The translations under genes and the position numbers were made by a program. Source: Lota lota (lineage: Eukaryota > Chordata > Actinopteri > Gadiformes > Lotidae). Taken from it: a stretch of DNA of 64,000 nucleotides. The stretch's first letter is position 1; each line of letters opens with the position of its first letter. The notes beneath the pieces were generated by a model. The model saw only the letters and a list, made by a program, of their open reading frames with translations, was not told the DNA's origin and did not search any database. The stretch spans positions 1,475,501-1,539,500 of the forward strand of contig JACYXH010000205.1 in the NCBI GenBank assembly GCA_026745465.1, given 5' to 3'. Shown in pieces: positions 1-12,014 of the stretch.

Positions 1-146
<146 letters not shown>

Positions 147-189
147 GCACAGTGCATTGAAAACTGAAAACCCCACTGTGTTGCACTAG

Positions 190-323
190 GTGTCACCCCG
201 GTGGATGGGATGCCCAGTAAAGCGTTTTCAGAATGCTACATCGTGCTCCTGGATGGCAACGTGGTGGGCTGGGTGGAGGAGGAGATTGCCCCCCTGGTCG
301 CTGACTCACTGCGCACTTTTAAG
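190..323 (+). CDS. polr1b: polr1b exon (first in window)
   Basis: Acceptor ctag at 186-189 and donor gtattt at 324. Begins in codon phase 1 (the first codon is split with an upstream exon) and reads through [18 protein letters not shown] to RTFK. Lies only 48 bp after a (GA)n tract that opens the window. Confidence 0.9.
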
Positions 324-3250
324 GTATTTGTTGAGTTAGCCTTTAGCACAGTGGCTTTATATTCAGTTAAAGAGTTCTGGAGCGTAACTATAAATATCTT
401 GCTTTTAGTACATACCTTTGTCACAACGTATTCACATGTGAATCTTGTATGGTATGTGAAATATACCAAAAAAGAACATCTAGCCATTCTTTACTCTCAA
501 ATATTGGAACTCGGTCAACAGTCCACATAATGAATCAGTCTCCTCCTTATGTGCCACATGGTCAATAATCCAGCATCAGTCTCCTCCTAATGAGCCACAT
601 GGTCCTTCTGCAGGTTCTGAATGAGAAGAGGATTCCACCGTGGACCGAGATCGTGTTGGTCCCCAAGACGGGCAAGGCCAGCATATACCCAGGCCTGTTC
701 ATCTTCACCACAGCCTGCCGCATGATGCGGCCCGTCCGGAACCTCGCCCTGGGCAAGGAGGAGCTCGTAGGAACCTTCGAACAGGTGCGTGGGAATGGTT
801 GTCATGTGGCTGACCGGGATGGGAGGGGTGGGGGGGTGATGACCAGCCTTGTGAGACCAACCTGATCTCTGAGTTCACATTCTGTTTCTCTATGTGGAAC
901 ATACTGTCCTCGCGCCAGTTGGGCCTCTTCCAATAAACACAAAATTATTAAATCAGTGCTCAGGGGAGAGTTTCAGTTGAAGACTAATAAGGAGCGCCGC
1001 AGACTGCAGAATATCAAAACAACAGATGCGCCAAAGAAAGGTTTGGGAATCGATGGAGCAATCTTAATGGTTTTATATAAAATAGACTGAATAATGTTGT
1101 TAAAAGATAAACCAAAAGGCTTTTCTCAGAAGAGAATGTCTCAGCTTTACTTCCAACCGGATTCGCAAGAGCGATTGCTTAATCTGATTGGCTGGCTGGA
1201 TTTTCTTAAGGGCGCACCCATATGTGGAAATAAATTGCTGCCCAGGCCAAACTGATATTTATTGCGAAACGCAAACCTGAATATCTGGACAATCTTATGA
1301 GGCTAGGTGATGACATTATCGGGACTCACAATGCTAGTAATGACCTATCTATCTCTCTCTGTCGCTCTAACAGCTCTACATCAACGTGGGCATCATGGAG
1401 GATGAGATCCAGCCAGGCGTCACCACTCACCAGGAACTGTTCCCCCACACCATGCTGAGTGTCGTGGCCAACTTCATCCCTTACTCCGACCACAACCAGA
1501 GTCCCAGGAACATGTACCAGTGTCAGATGGGTAAAGGCCTCAATTTGACCGCAGAGCGATTTAAATTAAATTCCCTTGAAAGTAAATGTTGAAACGCATG
1601 GAACACTGGAATCTGAACTATAACCACCACCACCACCACCACGGTCCCTGCAGGTAAACAGACGATGGGGTTCCCCCTGCAAGCATACCTGAATCGCTCC
1701 GACAACAAGCTGTACCGCCTGCAGACCCCCCAGAGCCCCCTCGTCAGGCCCGTCATGTACGACCACTACAACGTCGATGAGTACCCAATCGGCACCAACG
1801 CCATCGTGGCGGTCATCTCCTACACGGGCTACGACATGGAGGACGCCATGGTAAGATATCGACCTTTTAGAATCAGGTTTCACTATCACAGCATGCGGAG
1901 GAGGAGTTAACATATGCATGCGACGTTCCGACGGGAACGGGCCATGTCCTGCTGTGATTTGGGGTTTCTGTCCTCCAGATCGTGAACAAGTCGTCCTGGG
2001 AGAGGGGGTTCGCCCACGGCTGCATCTACAAGACGGAGATGGTGGACCTGACGCAGAAGATGAAGGGCGAGGACAACCTGGTGTTCCACGCCGACCCGGC
2101 CGACCCCAAAGTGCGCGACAAGCTGGACGCCGACGGACTCCCCCACATCGGGGCGAGGCTCAACTACGGAGATCCTTTCTACAGCTACATCAACCTCAAC
2201 ACCGGCGTGAGCCATGTCAATTTCTACAAGTAGGTCACCCCCCTCTGCCCAGTCACCTAAGCTGGGGTTATGTTCAGCTTAGTCCTCCGTTCACGGAAGT
2301 GTATTCCCTTCGTTCCCTCCTCTGCGCGGGGGGCCCGAGTCCGTTCAAATGTTTTGGGTTGTCTTGATTGCAGGAACCAGGAGAGCTCCGTGGTGGACAA
2401 CATCAAGGTCTGCAGCAACGACATGGGCACGGGCACCTTTAAGCGCATCTGCATCACGGTGCGGATCCCGCGCAACCCCACCATCGGGGACAAGTTCGCC
2501 AGCCGCCACGGCCAGAAGGGCATCCTCAGCCGCCTGTGGCCCGCCGAGGACATGCCCTTCACGGAGAACGGCATGTCGCCCGACATCCTGTTCAACCCCC
2601 ACGGCTTCCCGTCCCGCATGACCATCGGCATGCTCATCGAGAGCATGGCGGGCAAGTCGGCGTCCATGCACGGCCTGTGCCACGACGCCACGCCCTTCAC
2701 CTTCTCGGAGAAGAACGCCGCCCTGGACCACTTCGGGGTGCTGCTGCGCGAGGCGGGCTACAACTACTACGGCACGGAGCGCCTGTACAGCGGCCTCAGC
2801 GGCCTGGAGCTGGAGGCGGACATATTCATCGGCGTGGTGTACTACCAGCGCCTGCGCCACATGGTCTCCGACAAGTTCCAGGTGCGGACCACGGGCGCGC
2901 GCGACAAGGTGACCAACCAGCCGGTGGGCGGGCGGCACCTGCAGGGCGGCGTGCGCTTCGGGGAGATGGAGCGGGACGCGCTGCTGGCGCACGGCACCTC
3001 CTTCCTGCTCCACGACCGCCTCTTCAACTGCTCGGACCGCTCGGAGGCGGACGTGTGCGTGCCCTGCGGCAGCCTGCTGTCGCCGCTGCTGGAGAAGCCC
3101 ACCATGTCGACCATACGCCACCGCAAGACGGTGTGCATGCTGTGCGGCCAGAGCGACACCATCGACACCATCAACGTGCCGTACGTCTTCCGCTACTTTG
3201 TCGCCGAGCTCGCGGCGATGAACATCAAAGTCAAGTTGAATGTGAAGTGA
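190..3250 (+). CDS. polr1b: RNA polymerase I subunit RPA2 (POLR1B), C-terminal half in six exons
   Basis: Second-largest subunit of RNA polymerase I, which makes pre-rRNA in the nucleolus; with RPA1 it forms the catalytic cleft. Exons 190-323, 614-784, 1374-1530, 1654-1850, 1979-2229 and 2374-3250 join in phase with GT-AG introns and give about 595 residues, roughly the C-terminal half of a protein of about 1,130 aa; the 5' half lies upstream of the window. Family hallmarks in order: [24 protein letters not shown] next to NKSSWERGF, the hybrid-binding stretch [30 protein letters not shown], and a C-terminal four-cysteine zinc ribbon (CVPCG ... CMLCG). Introns are short downstream (123-144 bp); the longer ones, 324-613 and 785-1373, hold nothing I recognise. 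The last exon is very GC-rich at third positions. Convergent with nanp. Confidence 0.95.
614..784 (+). CDS. polr1b: polr1b exon
   Basis: Acceptor ctgcag and donor gtgcgt; exactly 57 codons, from [17 protein letters not shown] to GTFEQ. The [20 protein letters not shown] segment is typical of Rpb2-type subunits. Confidence 0.93.
1374..1530 (+). CDS. polr1b: polr1b exon
   Basis: Acceptor taacag and donor gtaaag. Encodes [12 protein letters not shown] through the conserved [11 protein letters not shown]; the final G codon is split and completed by the next exon. Confidence 0.94.
1654..1850 (+). CDS. polr1b: polr1b exon
   Basis: Acceptor ctgcag and donor gtaaga. Continues as [14 protein letters not shown] and ends [10 protein letters not shown], the invariant run preceding the catalytic-core NKSSW motif in the next exon. 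A short (CCA)n run sits in the preceding intron. Confidence 0.95.
1979..2229 (+). CDS. polr1b: polr1b exon
   Basis: Acceptor ctccag. Reads [14 protein letters not shown] to NVNFYK-type sequence. The donor is gtaggt at 2230, chosen because it splits the Lys codon as AA|G and joins in frame to the next exon; reading straight on meets a stop at once. Confidence 0.92.
2374..3250 (+). CDS. polr1b: polr1b terminal coding exon
   Basis: Acceptor attgcag; codes [12 protein letters not shown] to the C-terminal [10 protein letters not shown] and TGA at 3248. Contains the hybrid-binding loop ([12 protein letters not shown]), the anchor ([20 protein letters not shown]) and the clamp zinc ribbon. Third codon positions are overwhelmingly G or C, which creates a long meaningless open frame on the opposite strand. 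Confidence 0.96.
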
Positions 3251-3251
3251 A

Positions 3252-3275
3252 CCCCCCCCCCCCCCCCCCCCCCCC
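3252..3275. repeat. poly(C) tract, 24 bp
   Basis: Uninterrupted C run starting two bases after the polr1b stop codon, so it would be the first part of the 3' UTR. Confidence 0.97.
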
Positions 3276-3619
3276 AGGGCGTTGCGTTGACCGAGGGTGG
3301 GTTTGGGTTCCCCCATACTGCTTGGATATAGGCCGTGGTGCCTTTTAGCAAGGGAGGAAGGATTTTGTAATGTATTTAAAATATTTTTCTATACATGGAA
3401 TTCAGCCAGAACAAGACTAGCAATGCTGAAGACAGGAAGTAATGAAGCTGGTTTGAATGCTATGGTTGAAGATGGATGAAAAGGTTTAATGATGGGGGAG
3501 TGGGGTTGAAATATGCAACATATCATCGATTTTATAAGATGTTCAATTCTGGAACATACACCCAAACAGAGGGGCGTTTCTATGTATGATATTGCTATTT
3601 CAAATTATGTTTAAAGAGC

Positions 3620-3625
3620 AATAAA
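3620..3625 (+). terminator. polr1b polyadenylation signal
   Basis: AATAAA about 370 bp after the polr1b stop; the interval 3276-3619 is a plausible 3' UTR with no other feature seen. Confidence 0.6.
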
Positions 3626-3754
3626 GACTATTAAAGCTGTTTATATGATTGATCAAATCTTTTAATAAGCGTGCACACGGACAGGTTCAATTTAAATGTA
3701 GTGTTGTGATGTTGGCATTCATCCTGACCTAATTATAAATAACAATATTTGTTA

Positions 3755-3760
3755 TTTATT
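3755..3760 (-). terminator. candidate nanp polyadenylation signal
   Basis: TTTATT on the plus strand is AATAAA on the minus strand, 12 bp past the nanp stop. That is very close, so a later variant signal is also possible. Confidence 0.35.
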
Positions 3761-3771
3761 GACACATAAGG

Positions 3772-4416
3772 TCAACTTTCCTCATTCAATTCTACCAAGA
3801 TGCCAGGCAAGTCTAGAACAGTAGGAATGGTATAGTCTGGTTTTGCTGTACACGTGTCTGGCGGCGTTCCAGAGTTAATCCAAACCGTAGCTCGCACTCC
3901 TGCGTCAAAGCCCCCCTGTATATCTGTATCCAGAGAGTCCCCAACCATCACGCAGCGCTTCGCCTCTGTCCCAAGCACTGTGAAGCAGTGGCTGAAGATG
4001 GAACGAGCCGGCTTTTGTTCCGCTAAGTCTCCTCCCACTACAATGGCGTCGAAGAACTCCTCGCACCTCGTCGCAGTTATTTTCTCTCTCTGCGTCTGAC
4101 TCTCCCCGTTGGTGAGCAGGAGCAGTTTGTATCTAGTTCTCAGAGCCTCCAGCAGGGTGCATATCTCCGGGCTGAGGCTGAGAAGCTCCAAACGACTACT
4201 TTTCCAGAGGTAGTAGCATTCACTAGCCAATGATCTCGTACAACTGCCCGCTGCTTCCTGGATGCTGTGCTCCCAATGGTTCACCCGCAGCTCGTCTATA
4301 GACCTGTCTGACGTGGAGTCAAAAACCTCGTGCTGCAGTTTATGTGTGAACTTTTCATTGATGTGTCCTATGGTGACGTCATCGAGGCCCAGTGTCTTCC
4401 GCAAGTAGTCGTTAGT
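3772..4416 (-). CDS. nanp: nanp exon 2
   Basis: Starts at a codon boundary after a pyrimidine-rich acceptor and reads TNDYLRKTLGLDD to LVELNEES and TGA. Holds HAD motifs II, III and IV. Confidence 0.95.
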   Translation of the reverse strand, partial: TNDYLRKTLGLDDVTIGHINEKFTHKLQHEVFDSTSDRSIDELRVNHWEHSIQEAAGSCTRSLASECYYLWKSSRLELLSLSPEICTLLEALRTRYKLLLLTNGESQTQREKITATRCEEFFDAIVVGGDLAEQKPARSIFSHCFTVLGTEAKRCVMVGDSLDTDIQGGFDAGVRATVWINSGTPPDTCTAKPDYTIPTVLDLPGILVELNEES

Positions 4417-4675
4417 CTAAAATAACAACAAAATGCAACATATAAATCACCCTCATGTCATTTCATCCGCCAACAACCGTAATAGAGTGAATAAATAAAT
4501 ACCAATTTTACATTTAATTTATTATTCAGACCATTAAAGCGAAGTAATTAAAACGTTCTACGTTTGAATTGTTTAATAACCTCACCTTTTCTATTGCAAC
4601 ACGGCATGCAAGTGCAGTTTGAATGAGTGTGTTGTCTAAATCAAACAATATCGCCTCAATTGGCTTTCGGTCCAT
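3772..4675 (-). CDS. nanp: N-acylneuraminate-9-phosphatase
   Basis: Cytosolic HAD-superfamily phosphatase that dephosphorylates N-acetylneuraminate-9-phosphate to free sialic acid, the step before CMP-sialic acid formation. Two exons (4586-4675 and 3772-4416, minus strand) give 244 residues, close to the roughly 248 of mammalian NANP. HAD motifs are complete: motif I FDLDNT with D12 and D14, motif II LLLLTNG with T132, motif III Lys165 in EQKPARSIF, and motif IV MVGDSLDTD with D190 and D195. NHWEHSIQE and ECYYLWKS are NANP-like cap segments. The start ATG is at 4675. The single intron of 169 bp has a standard donor (gtgagg) and acceptor (ttttag). Convergent with polr1b, with the stop codons about 520 bp apart. 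Confidence 0.95.
4586..4675 (-). CDS. nanp: nanp exon 1
   Basis: Thirty codons, MDRKPIEAILFDLDNTLIQ to VAIEK, followed by a gtgagg donor. Carries the catalytic DxD motif. Too short for simple open-frame detection; recognised from the HAD motif and its matching splice phase. Confidence 0.93.
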
Positions 4676-4734
4676 TGCGGTGTATCGGTTCTTAGTTTGT
4701 CCTTTTATTTATTTCCACGAGCTCGACGGAAACA

Positions 4735-4744
4735 CGCGGAAGTG
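4735..4744. promoter_or_regulatory. ETS-type motif in nanp promoter
   Basis: cgcggaagtg, about 60 bp upstream of the nanp ATG, followed by acttcgg so that GAAGT and ACTTC form a small palindrome. GGAAGTG sites are common in promoters of housekeeping genes. Position and motif are seen; function is inferred. Confidence 0.4.
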
Positions 4745-4825
4745 ACTTCGGAAACGAATCGATTGCGATTCCTTTTCAGGGTCATGTGGTTGTAGTTCTA
4801 AAAACAGCGCGACACCTGGTTGCGT

Positions 4826-4840
4826 CCACTAGAGGGCGAG
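4826..4840 (+). promoter_or_regulatory. CTCF-type motif upstream of nanp
   Basis: ccactagagggcgag matches the vertebrate CTCF core (CCASYAGRKGGCRS) at nearly every position. It lies about 150 bp upstream of the nanp start, on the side facing the long intergenic region. Confidence 0.55.
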
Positions 4841-5907
4841 AGTGTATTTACAGGCCTTGTTCATTTTTTTTTATACATCAGCAGGGAAATTAATTCGAAA
4901 TGAGACTCCTTCTAGGATAAGCCTGCACTGTAAGATACAGAGGCCTTTTAGTACAAACGATGTCTGCCTATTCATTTACAATAGCACTGCAAAGACACCA
5001 TGCGATAATGTCTGAGCATATTATATGACTGATCTTTATAATTATAACACTATTACCCCTATCGTTAGTTAGTTCTAGCAATATGTGTAGCTTTTGGTTT
5101 GTCCAGACGGCGTTTTTTGGAATTTAGTCAAGATAGTGAATATGAGGAAATTATATGGTGTAAATGTGTTCTTCGCGTCTAAAATGTTGGCCTACTTATT
5201 TAGCCTGTATAATTTGGTGGATCGAGCGCACAACCACTATCAAAACAGTCTTTATTTGTTACGCAACCATTTGCTTTGCTTACTTTTTCAGCTGGGCAAA
5301 TGCCAGAGGTTCACACGCAACTGCGTGAGGGCTTGGTGCGCTCTCATACTTAAGTATTAAGTACTGCACCATGCGACCTCCTATAGCCAAAGAGAGGACG
5401 TTGCTGAAGTTCGAGTATTTGCATGTGAGCGGTCTAATTACACTGGCCTGCCTTGAGGACGAATGACAACGATATCAGGATAGCTTTAAAGAGCAAGCTG
5501 CCATTAATGTATCATAACAGTACCTGCCCGTTGCATGCGAAGGTGAGGTATGCTTGTATAAATGAATGCCATTTTGCAAGTTAATTCCAAGCCGTTGCTT
5601 AATTATCAGCAAACTTAAAAGCAAAGCAGGAAATGTGGTTGCAATAGGTGCGGACTTTATTCAAACACGCACATGAAATCCCCCGATTGTTTTAAAATGA
5701 CCTACCAGTTAAAAATGTTGTTTATGTTTTTTCCCATGCCATTTACAGATATTTACATATATCTAAGTGCCGCTTTCCACGCGTTTTACAAACATACTCA
5801 GTTGCACTTTATCATCGTGGGTGGCTATGGCGTATGATATGCGTATGACTGGCTGCAACAGTACCCAACAAAAATAATACTTAATCAGAATAACGATGTT
5901 CCATATC

Positions 5908-5913
<6 letters not shown>
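4841..5913. other. intergenic, nothing recognised
   Basis: AT-rich single-copy-looking DNA between the nanp promoter and the first large microsatellite. An 88-codon open frame at 5094-5360 resembles nothing I know, and its base composition is not coding-like. Confidence 0.5.

Positions 5914-5993
<80 letters not shown>
5914..5993. repeat. (CT)n microsatellite
   Basis: About 40 perfect CT units. Confidence 0.98.
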
Positions 5994-5996
<3 letters not shown>

Positions 5997-6087
5997 TTGC
6001 TAGTTTGTGAGTGAGTGTGTGTGAATCCCAAATAATATATATCAGAGTACACTCCTAACAAGCACGCATGTAGACACATATTCATAG

Positions 6088-6090
<3 letters not shown>

Positions 6091-6172
<82 letters not shown>
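6091..6172. repeat. (CA)n microsatellite
   Basis: 41 perfect CA units. Confidence 0.98.
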
Positions 6173-6174
<2 letters not shown>

Positions 6175-6494
6175 TAGATGTGAGATTGTATCGCGGGCAC
6201 GGGAATGTATGAACTGCAGTCTAAAGAGACACACTGGTGTGCTTAACGGCACCTGTCATGGCAACAGCGGGAGTCTGTCAAACTGCACGTACACACAAAC
6301 AAAAACACAAAGTGTTCTGGGACAGTATGGTGCCTCTTTGGCCGGTTATGCAATGCACTCTATGTAGAGATATATACATACATATCTATACATATACACT
6401 ACGTCCCTGCAGGACTTATGTGAAGCCTATGGACTACTCTGAAGCCATTATGGTCGGCTTATGTCATTGTCTGCTCTTGCTCTTGCTCTTGTCT

Positions 6495-6610
<116 letters not shown>

Positions 6611-6654
6611 AGAATGATGAAGCTTTATTCTTTTTATTTGGTTGCTGCTGTTTG

Positions 6655-6800
6655 GATCAGTGTACGTTCGGGCCACGTTGCGTGCCACTTGTCGCCCATG
6701 AGTTCCAGGCAGGCACTAGAAAAGGAACACAGGACCTCCCGGGTTGGACTGGCTGGCAGCCAGTTCTGCTAGCTGCACCGCCACGATCACCCACAGAACC
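6655..6800 (-). mobile_element. probable tRNA-derived SINE fragment
   Basis: Read on the minus strand, gtggcggtgcagctag resembles a tRNA A box. The segment ccagccagtccaac followed by aggtcctgtgttc resembles the B-box part of fish tRNA-SINEs. It sits between a (TC)n and a (GA)n tract. No clear tail or target duplication is visible, so the limits are approximate. Confidence 0.4.
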
Positions 6801-6862
6801 CTCCTCCGCCGAGCTGCCGATACACCTGAGCTCCCCTGACCAGCCGATGAACCTGCACAGTA

Positions 6863-6864
<2 letters not shown>

Positions 6865-6941
<77 letters not shown>
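6865..6941. repeat. (GA)n microsatellite
   Basis: About 38 AG units. Confidence 0.98.
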
Positions 6942-6944
<3 letters not shown>

Positions 6945-6971
6945 GTCCTTCCCCTCAACCCTCTGCGCTCC

Positions 6972-7034
6972 TCCCCACCCCCACCCCCACCCCCATCCCC
7001 ACCCCCACCCCCACCCCCACCCCCATCCCCACCC
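6972..7034. repeat. (CCCCCA)n hexanucleotide repeat
   Basis: Ten or so copies of a C5A unit with two CAT variants; a C-rich strand able to form i-motif or G-quadruplex-like structures. Confidence 0.9.
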
Positions 7035-7825
7035 TCCTCCTTCATCCAACAAGTGTGGTCACCGGAGTACAGCGCTGGGAACCTGGGCTACACTCTGGAT
7101 GATAGGTGACCGCTTTATTAACAAGGAGGCCTATATGTTGTGGCGTTTTGTCTTGCCTCTTAATATTTGCTGTTAGAAACCAGAATGTTGAGATCTGTAG
7201 TTGTGATGTTTGGGTGATAAGTGGTTCAAATGATCTCTCATCTTTATGTAGAAAATGTTTTTTCAAAAAATAAACGTTGATATAGCATTAAGGTATTTGA
7301 CACATCTGCACATAAAGTATTTTACAGCAATACGACATTGAATACTGTGCTGAATGAGCCCTGAGCTACCCCAAACAGAGAATTTGTTATGACCTTGCCT
7401 TTCACTTCAGTCTGACTCACAAGTGTGGTATGAGTTACCTGGAGTTGAAATGATGGTAGACATTCTGTACCACGTCACATATCCCAAAGGTACAACTTTC
7501 AGGGTGACTGGACAGGGGGAAGGCGGGAGAGGACAGGCTGAGACAGGGAGAAGAACGGACGAGGTGTCGGATACTTTGAAGTATGGTGTATTTGATGTGA
7601 TCCTCGGTACACATTCACAAGAACAACTCACAAACACTAAGAACCTAAGGCACACAAATACACTTGGGATGAGTAACCAAAATGAAATGTAAGGAGTTGA
7701 ATGGGAGTTGCCAAAACCTTGCATAGATTATGTTATGATGGTCAGTCGTATCAACAGTTTTGATAAGCAACCTTTATGACATTTTATACTTCATACTACA
7801 TTTTGTAATGCAGTAAACTACAACA

Positions 7826-7848
7826 CCCCCCCCCCCCCCCCCCCCCCC
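7826..7848. repeat. poly(C) tract, 23 bp
   Basis: Uninterrupted C run. Confidence 0.97.
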
Positions 7849-8099
7849 ACCCCCAAAATATCTACACCCCTAGGTATTTTATGTTTTATTTCCATTTCGC
7901 TAGCACCAGAACAGACTGGCTCCTCCATGTGTACACCAGTCGGCGGCAGAACCCTTGGTGTGGAGAAAACAGATGGTTGGTTCTGATTATGCCCAATGCA
8001 GACAATGTGTGCATTGGGTGTTGATAGACATGCCCCAAGATAAGTGTGGTTATTTCAGTCAGGTAGACATGACTCCATATGGACAACTGCTGCTTCTGC

Positions 8100-8103
<4 letters not shown>

Positions 8104-8149
<46 letters not shown>
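8104..8149. repeat. (GT)n microsatellite
   Basis: 23 GT units, continuing into degenerate GT/AC sequence. Confidence 0.97.
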
Positions 8150-8152
<3 letters not shown>

Positions 8153-8534
8153 TACATGTGTGTACGTGTGTGTGTGATCTTGATTGTCTGCTTTAACCTT
8201 TTGAAAAATGTGTTGTTTTCAAATTCTTAACTTTATCATGCAACATCAAACATTGAAGCTATTGCTGTGCATGTTTTATAGGTAAGACAAAGTGTTGTTA
8301 CGACACTGCAGACACAATGACGGTTTTCCCGCAACTAAAGCGGGTAGCAGTGGACTTGCAGTGGCACTGTTATTTGATGTAAATGCAACTCCACAAAGAA
8401 AACTGAAATGAAAGACAGTTGCTTGGTAGATAATACATTCCATGTAACTCTTTAGGAGTCAGGGTTCTTTTAGGGTCGCCAGATGCCAGACGGGTCCCAC
8501 ACACTCACACACACAGCACATAAGGGGTACTGAT

Positions 8535-8552
8535 GGGGGGGGGGGGGGGGGG
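8535..8552. repeat. poly(G) tract, 18 bp
   Basis: Uninterrupted G run. Confidence 0.97.
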
Positions 8553-8756
8553 CGGCTGATAACCAGACCCTTTCTTTAATCTTTATATGGCCAATAGCAT
8601 GGTGCCTCAAAGGGAAGCTTTGGTGTTCACATCACATGTCAGAGGCATGGTTGCTAGGGCTGACAATGAGGCTGCCTCTGGTGGGCAGCAACCTCCACCT
8701 TCTTCTGTCTGTAACCTCTACCTCGAAGATAATTACTCCTGGGCCTGTTTGAGCCC

Positions 8757-8760
<4 letters not shown>

Positions 8761-8852
<92 letters not shown>
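8761..8852. repeat. (TG)n microsatellite
   Basis: About 46 TG units. Confidence 0.98.
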
Positions 8853-8854
<2 letters not shown>

Positions 8855-11440
8855 CAGTGTAAGCGCTTAATGTCTCAAGAGGAGCAGATCAAAAGACTAT
8901 TAGTCTTTCCTAACACCAAGTAAACTTCAACATCCCAGAACTCACCCAGACATGATGTCAGGAAGGGGAAGTTGCTTCACGTGAGATGGATAGATAGATA
9001 TACATACATACACAGTTTCATCAACAAGTCTATAGTAGGTGAACATACAAATACACAATTTCAACCATTTTAATAATCTTGAATGTGAACTGTGAGTCCC
9101 ATGCCCTGAAGGCACATAAAAGCATATGAACACATCTCAAAATGGTTTATCGGTGGAAGCATGTTTTCCAATGACTCAGGGTGATGTTTTTCTGTGAGTA
9201 AGCGTTTAATGATGTGTTGGGATTGCGAAGTCAACCACTAATAAAAAAGGTTGTATGAGCTCATGATGGCATAGAAATCCATGCAAAGGATTCCTGGAAT
9301 GGAGATGGTGGTGATGTGGTGACTCAAGGTGTGTTTTTTATTTAGGGAGAAGAAGCGCATGTTTGGAACACAGATAATTGCTGGGTCTCATTGGCTAATC
9401 CAGCCATGGGATTATCGTTCACATGACATGTATGAGTCTCCGGAGCTCTCACGCTCGTAAATGTTTGTATACGTGCAGCCAGCTCGTTCACATAGAATCA
9501 CCATAGGAAAGCTTTGACAATGCTATCGTTGAACACAATTTAAACCAGGAGTGGTATTACTGGATAAGATGTTAAGATCAGTAGACTGGTAAGAACTCTT
9601 TCATCGGTTGAATTGATGATTAGTTTCCGATTTTAGAGACAGTACGAATGTCCCTTCATCTCCGACTGTGACAATATCTTGAATTCAATATACCACTCGA
9701 GAATGTTTCAACTCAACTACCATGCCCACACACATACTAACACAATCTCTCACGTTTTAACAGCAATTCCGTGTGAGCTGATGCCACATTATACGTTCAA
9801 GGAAGTTTGATTGTTATTGTTTTTGTTTGTATGTTTCCCCCAAAATATATGATCTTCTTACATCGATGCATTTGGCAGCAACATGCTTTTTTCCCCCCTG
9901 AAACTAAACCCAAAACCAGGAAACTGTTAATGACTTGTCAAAAGAAACAGACAAAATGGCACCACCATATTGTTTACCTGGCCCAATTCCTTTCCCTGCT
10001 GAAACTTCAGAACAATGACCACCATTCAAAAAAAGAAATGGTTCTATATTGGTTTTGATAGTGCGATCACGTACGCCACTACTGCTATATTAAAAGAAGT
10101 CAACATTATCATAGCAATACATTCCAAAAAAACACAATGCCAGTTTCAACCAGTTCAACATTGGATTAAGGTGGATTACAAAACACACTACAAATGAAAG
10201 CAATCATTTGTATTAAATAAAATGCATAAATAAAAGGGAATATACTGTGCAAACCAAAGGAGAGCAAACTTATCATAAGATGACATCATTTATTTTTTTA
10301 TGTTGTCCATGATGATGACATTGCTCTGAAACACTTGCTTCTCATGACCATCATCTTATAAATGACATAATATCGCAAGACCTTTTTTAATTTTAACATC
10401 CTCCTGTGGAAAAGCCATCAACCTGTAGGAGGGGTTGCCATCCTGATATTCCCCCAGAAGAAGAAGTGTTATAAATACCTCACGGGGGACGGTCAGCACA
10501 GCCCCCACGTTGACATCAATTAGCAACGAACAAACAAACGCAAACAAAGGTGCTGTCACTAGGCCCTGTCTGAAGTGTTAGATTCCACACACCCCTCTCA
10601 TTGCCAGGTAGGACTGGCGGGGCTTATGGCCACACAATGGGACGCTGTCAGCGCCAATAACGCCACTTGGGCAATTATGGAACGCCTATATTAAGAGGTA
10701 TTCAAGTCCTTTGAGAGAGGGGAACGGGAGGTCTGGGTGAGTGGCAGACAGTAATTTGATTTCTTTGAAGGGGGGAATTAACAGCAAAAGTATAGCGCTC
10801 AGGCCAGGTTTAGCAAATCCAGGTGTATTTGGAGATGATAATGGAGAAGGCCATGGTTAACCGTAAATAAACAAATCAAATATACATGTGATTGTTTGCG
10901 GAGGTATTACAGTCACTCCTATTTAAGTCACTCATCAGTTTGTTTGGTGACACTACCAGATGGGATCTGGAGTGGAGTGTGACTAATACCAAACACTCAT
11001 GTGTCTGGAGTGTGGTGTACTGGACTACACTAAACACTCCTGAAGGACCAGTTGCAGGCCACTGTGTATTGGGGAGGAAGGCTTGGACTGACGGGTGGGA
11101 CTGGAAGTGATGGGCAAGCTCCCATTACCTGATCAGCTGTAGCCAATCAACAGCCCCCTCTGATATTCTTCATGCTCCGTCTCGTTCTCACAATCATGTC
11201 TGTCAGTGTGTCCGTAGTAGCACACTCTGCCCATAGTTGTACATACTTTTTATAAAAACGATTCCTCATTTTTTATTAACAGTTGTCTTTCCTAATGTTA
11301 TAGAATCTATAACATGGGAAAGACAAGTGCACACCAACTTTCTGATGAGTTAACTATTATTCCCCTGCATTTCAACACAGTCAAACGTTAATTGTTTCTC
11401 AAACATGAGCTGTAAACAATAAAACATACAGTTATAATAG

Positions 11441-11443
<3 letters not shown>
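8853..11443. other. intergenic, nothing recognised
   Basis: No exon, repeat family or RNA gene could be identified. Small GATA and ACAT runs occur near 8980-9010. Confidence 0.5.

Positions 11444-11482
<39 letters not shown>
11444..11482. repeat. (AAT)n microsatellite
   Basis: About 13 AAT units. Confidence 0.97.
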
Positions 11483-11484
<2 letters not shown>

Positions 11485-12014
11485 CATGCCATACACACTT
11501 CTTTAAAATCTTTCAGAAACCCTGATACTGGGGACTTCAGTGGCCATGGGGGCCCGTCCCGGGGCCCACACATCCTGGGACTGTTTCCTGTCCGAAGTCC
11601 TCCTAGGCCTAAAACAGAAACCGAAAACCAAAGCTATCGCTAAAACCAACTCCCCCCAAAAAAATATCTAAACTGGTGTATATTGCACATAATGCAGTAA
11701 CCAGCTGACATTTTTCAATATTTTGTTACTTTAAATCAACTGTACTTCCACTGTGAGGCAGAGCCATTATTAATTTGGTCTATTTATAACCAATATCATA
11801 CGTGCATGAGTACATGCTAACTTGCGTTGCCAAACTAGCATATTGTCATGACAAAAAGCCTATATTTACAACTAATTATAAACAGATCATAATCACCTGA
11901 TATGTACCAGATACCAGCATAATCAGTGTTGCACGCTTACTGTTCATTCACATTATTCTCCTGCAGCTATCGTGAGAGTTTGAGTCGATAGGCACGAAGA
12001 TTAGCCTGAAGCTA
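11483..12014. other. intergenic with a small GC-rich patch
   Basis: The patch at about 11520-11610 contains two GGGCCC palindromes close together in otherwise AT-rich DNA; otherwise nothing recognised. Confidence 0.4.

Larger units (their letters stand above)
7035..8760. other. intergenic with short C, G and GT tracts
   Basis: No exon recognised. Contains poly(C) at 7826-7848, (GT)n at 8104-8149 and poly(G) at 8535-8552. Short open frames here have no recognisable motifs. Confidence 0.5.

Noticed and set aside
2345-3316. 323-codon open frame antisense to the last polr1b exon
   Set aside because: Its low-complexity His/Ala/Val/Arg/Leu content is what results from reading a very GC3-rich exon backwards; the sense strand is an unmistakable polymerase subunit.
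10356-10559. 67-codon minus-strand frame with protein-like composition
   Set aside because: No recognisable motif, no splice context and no related sequence in the window; left as noncoding.
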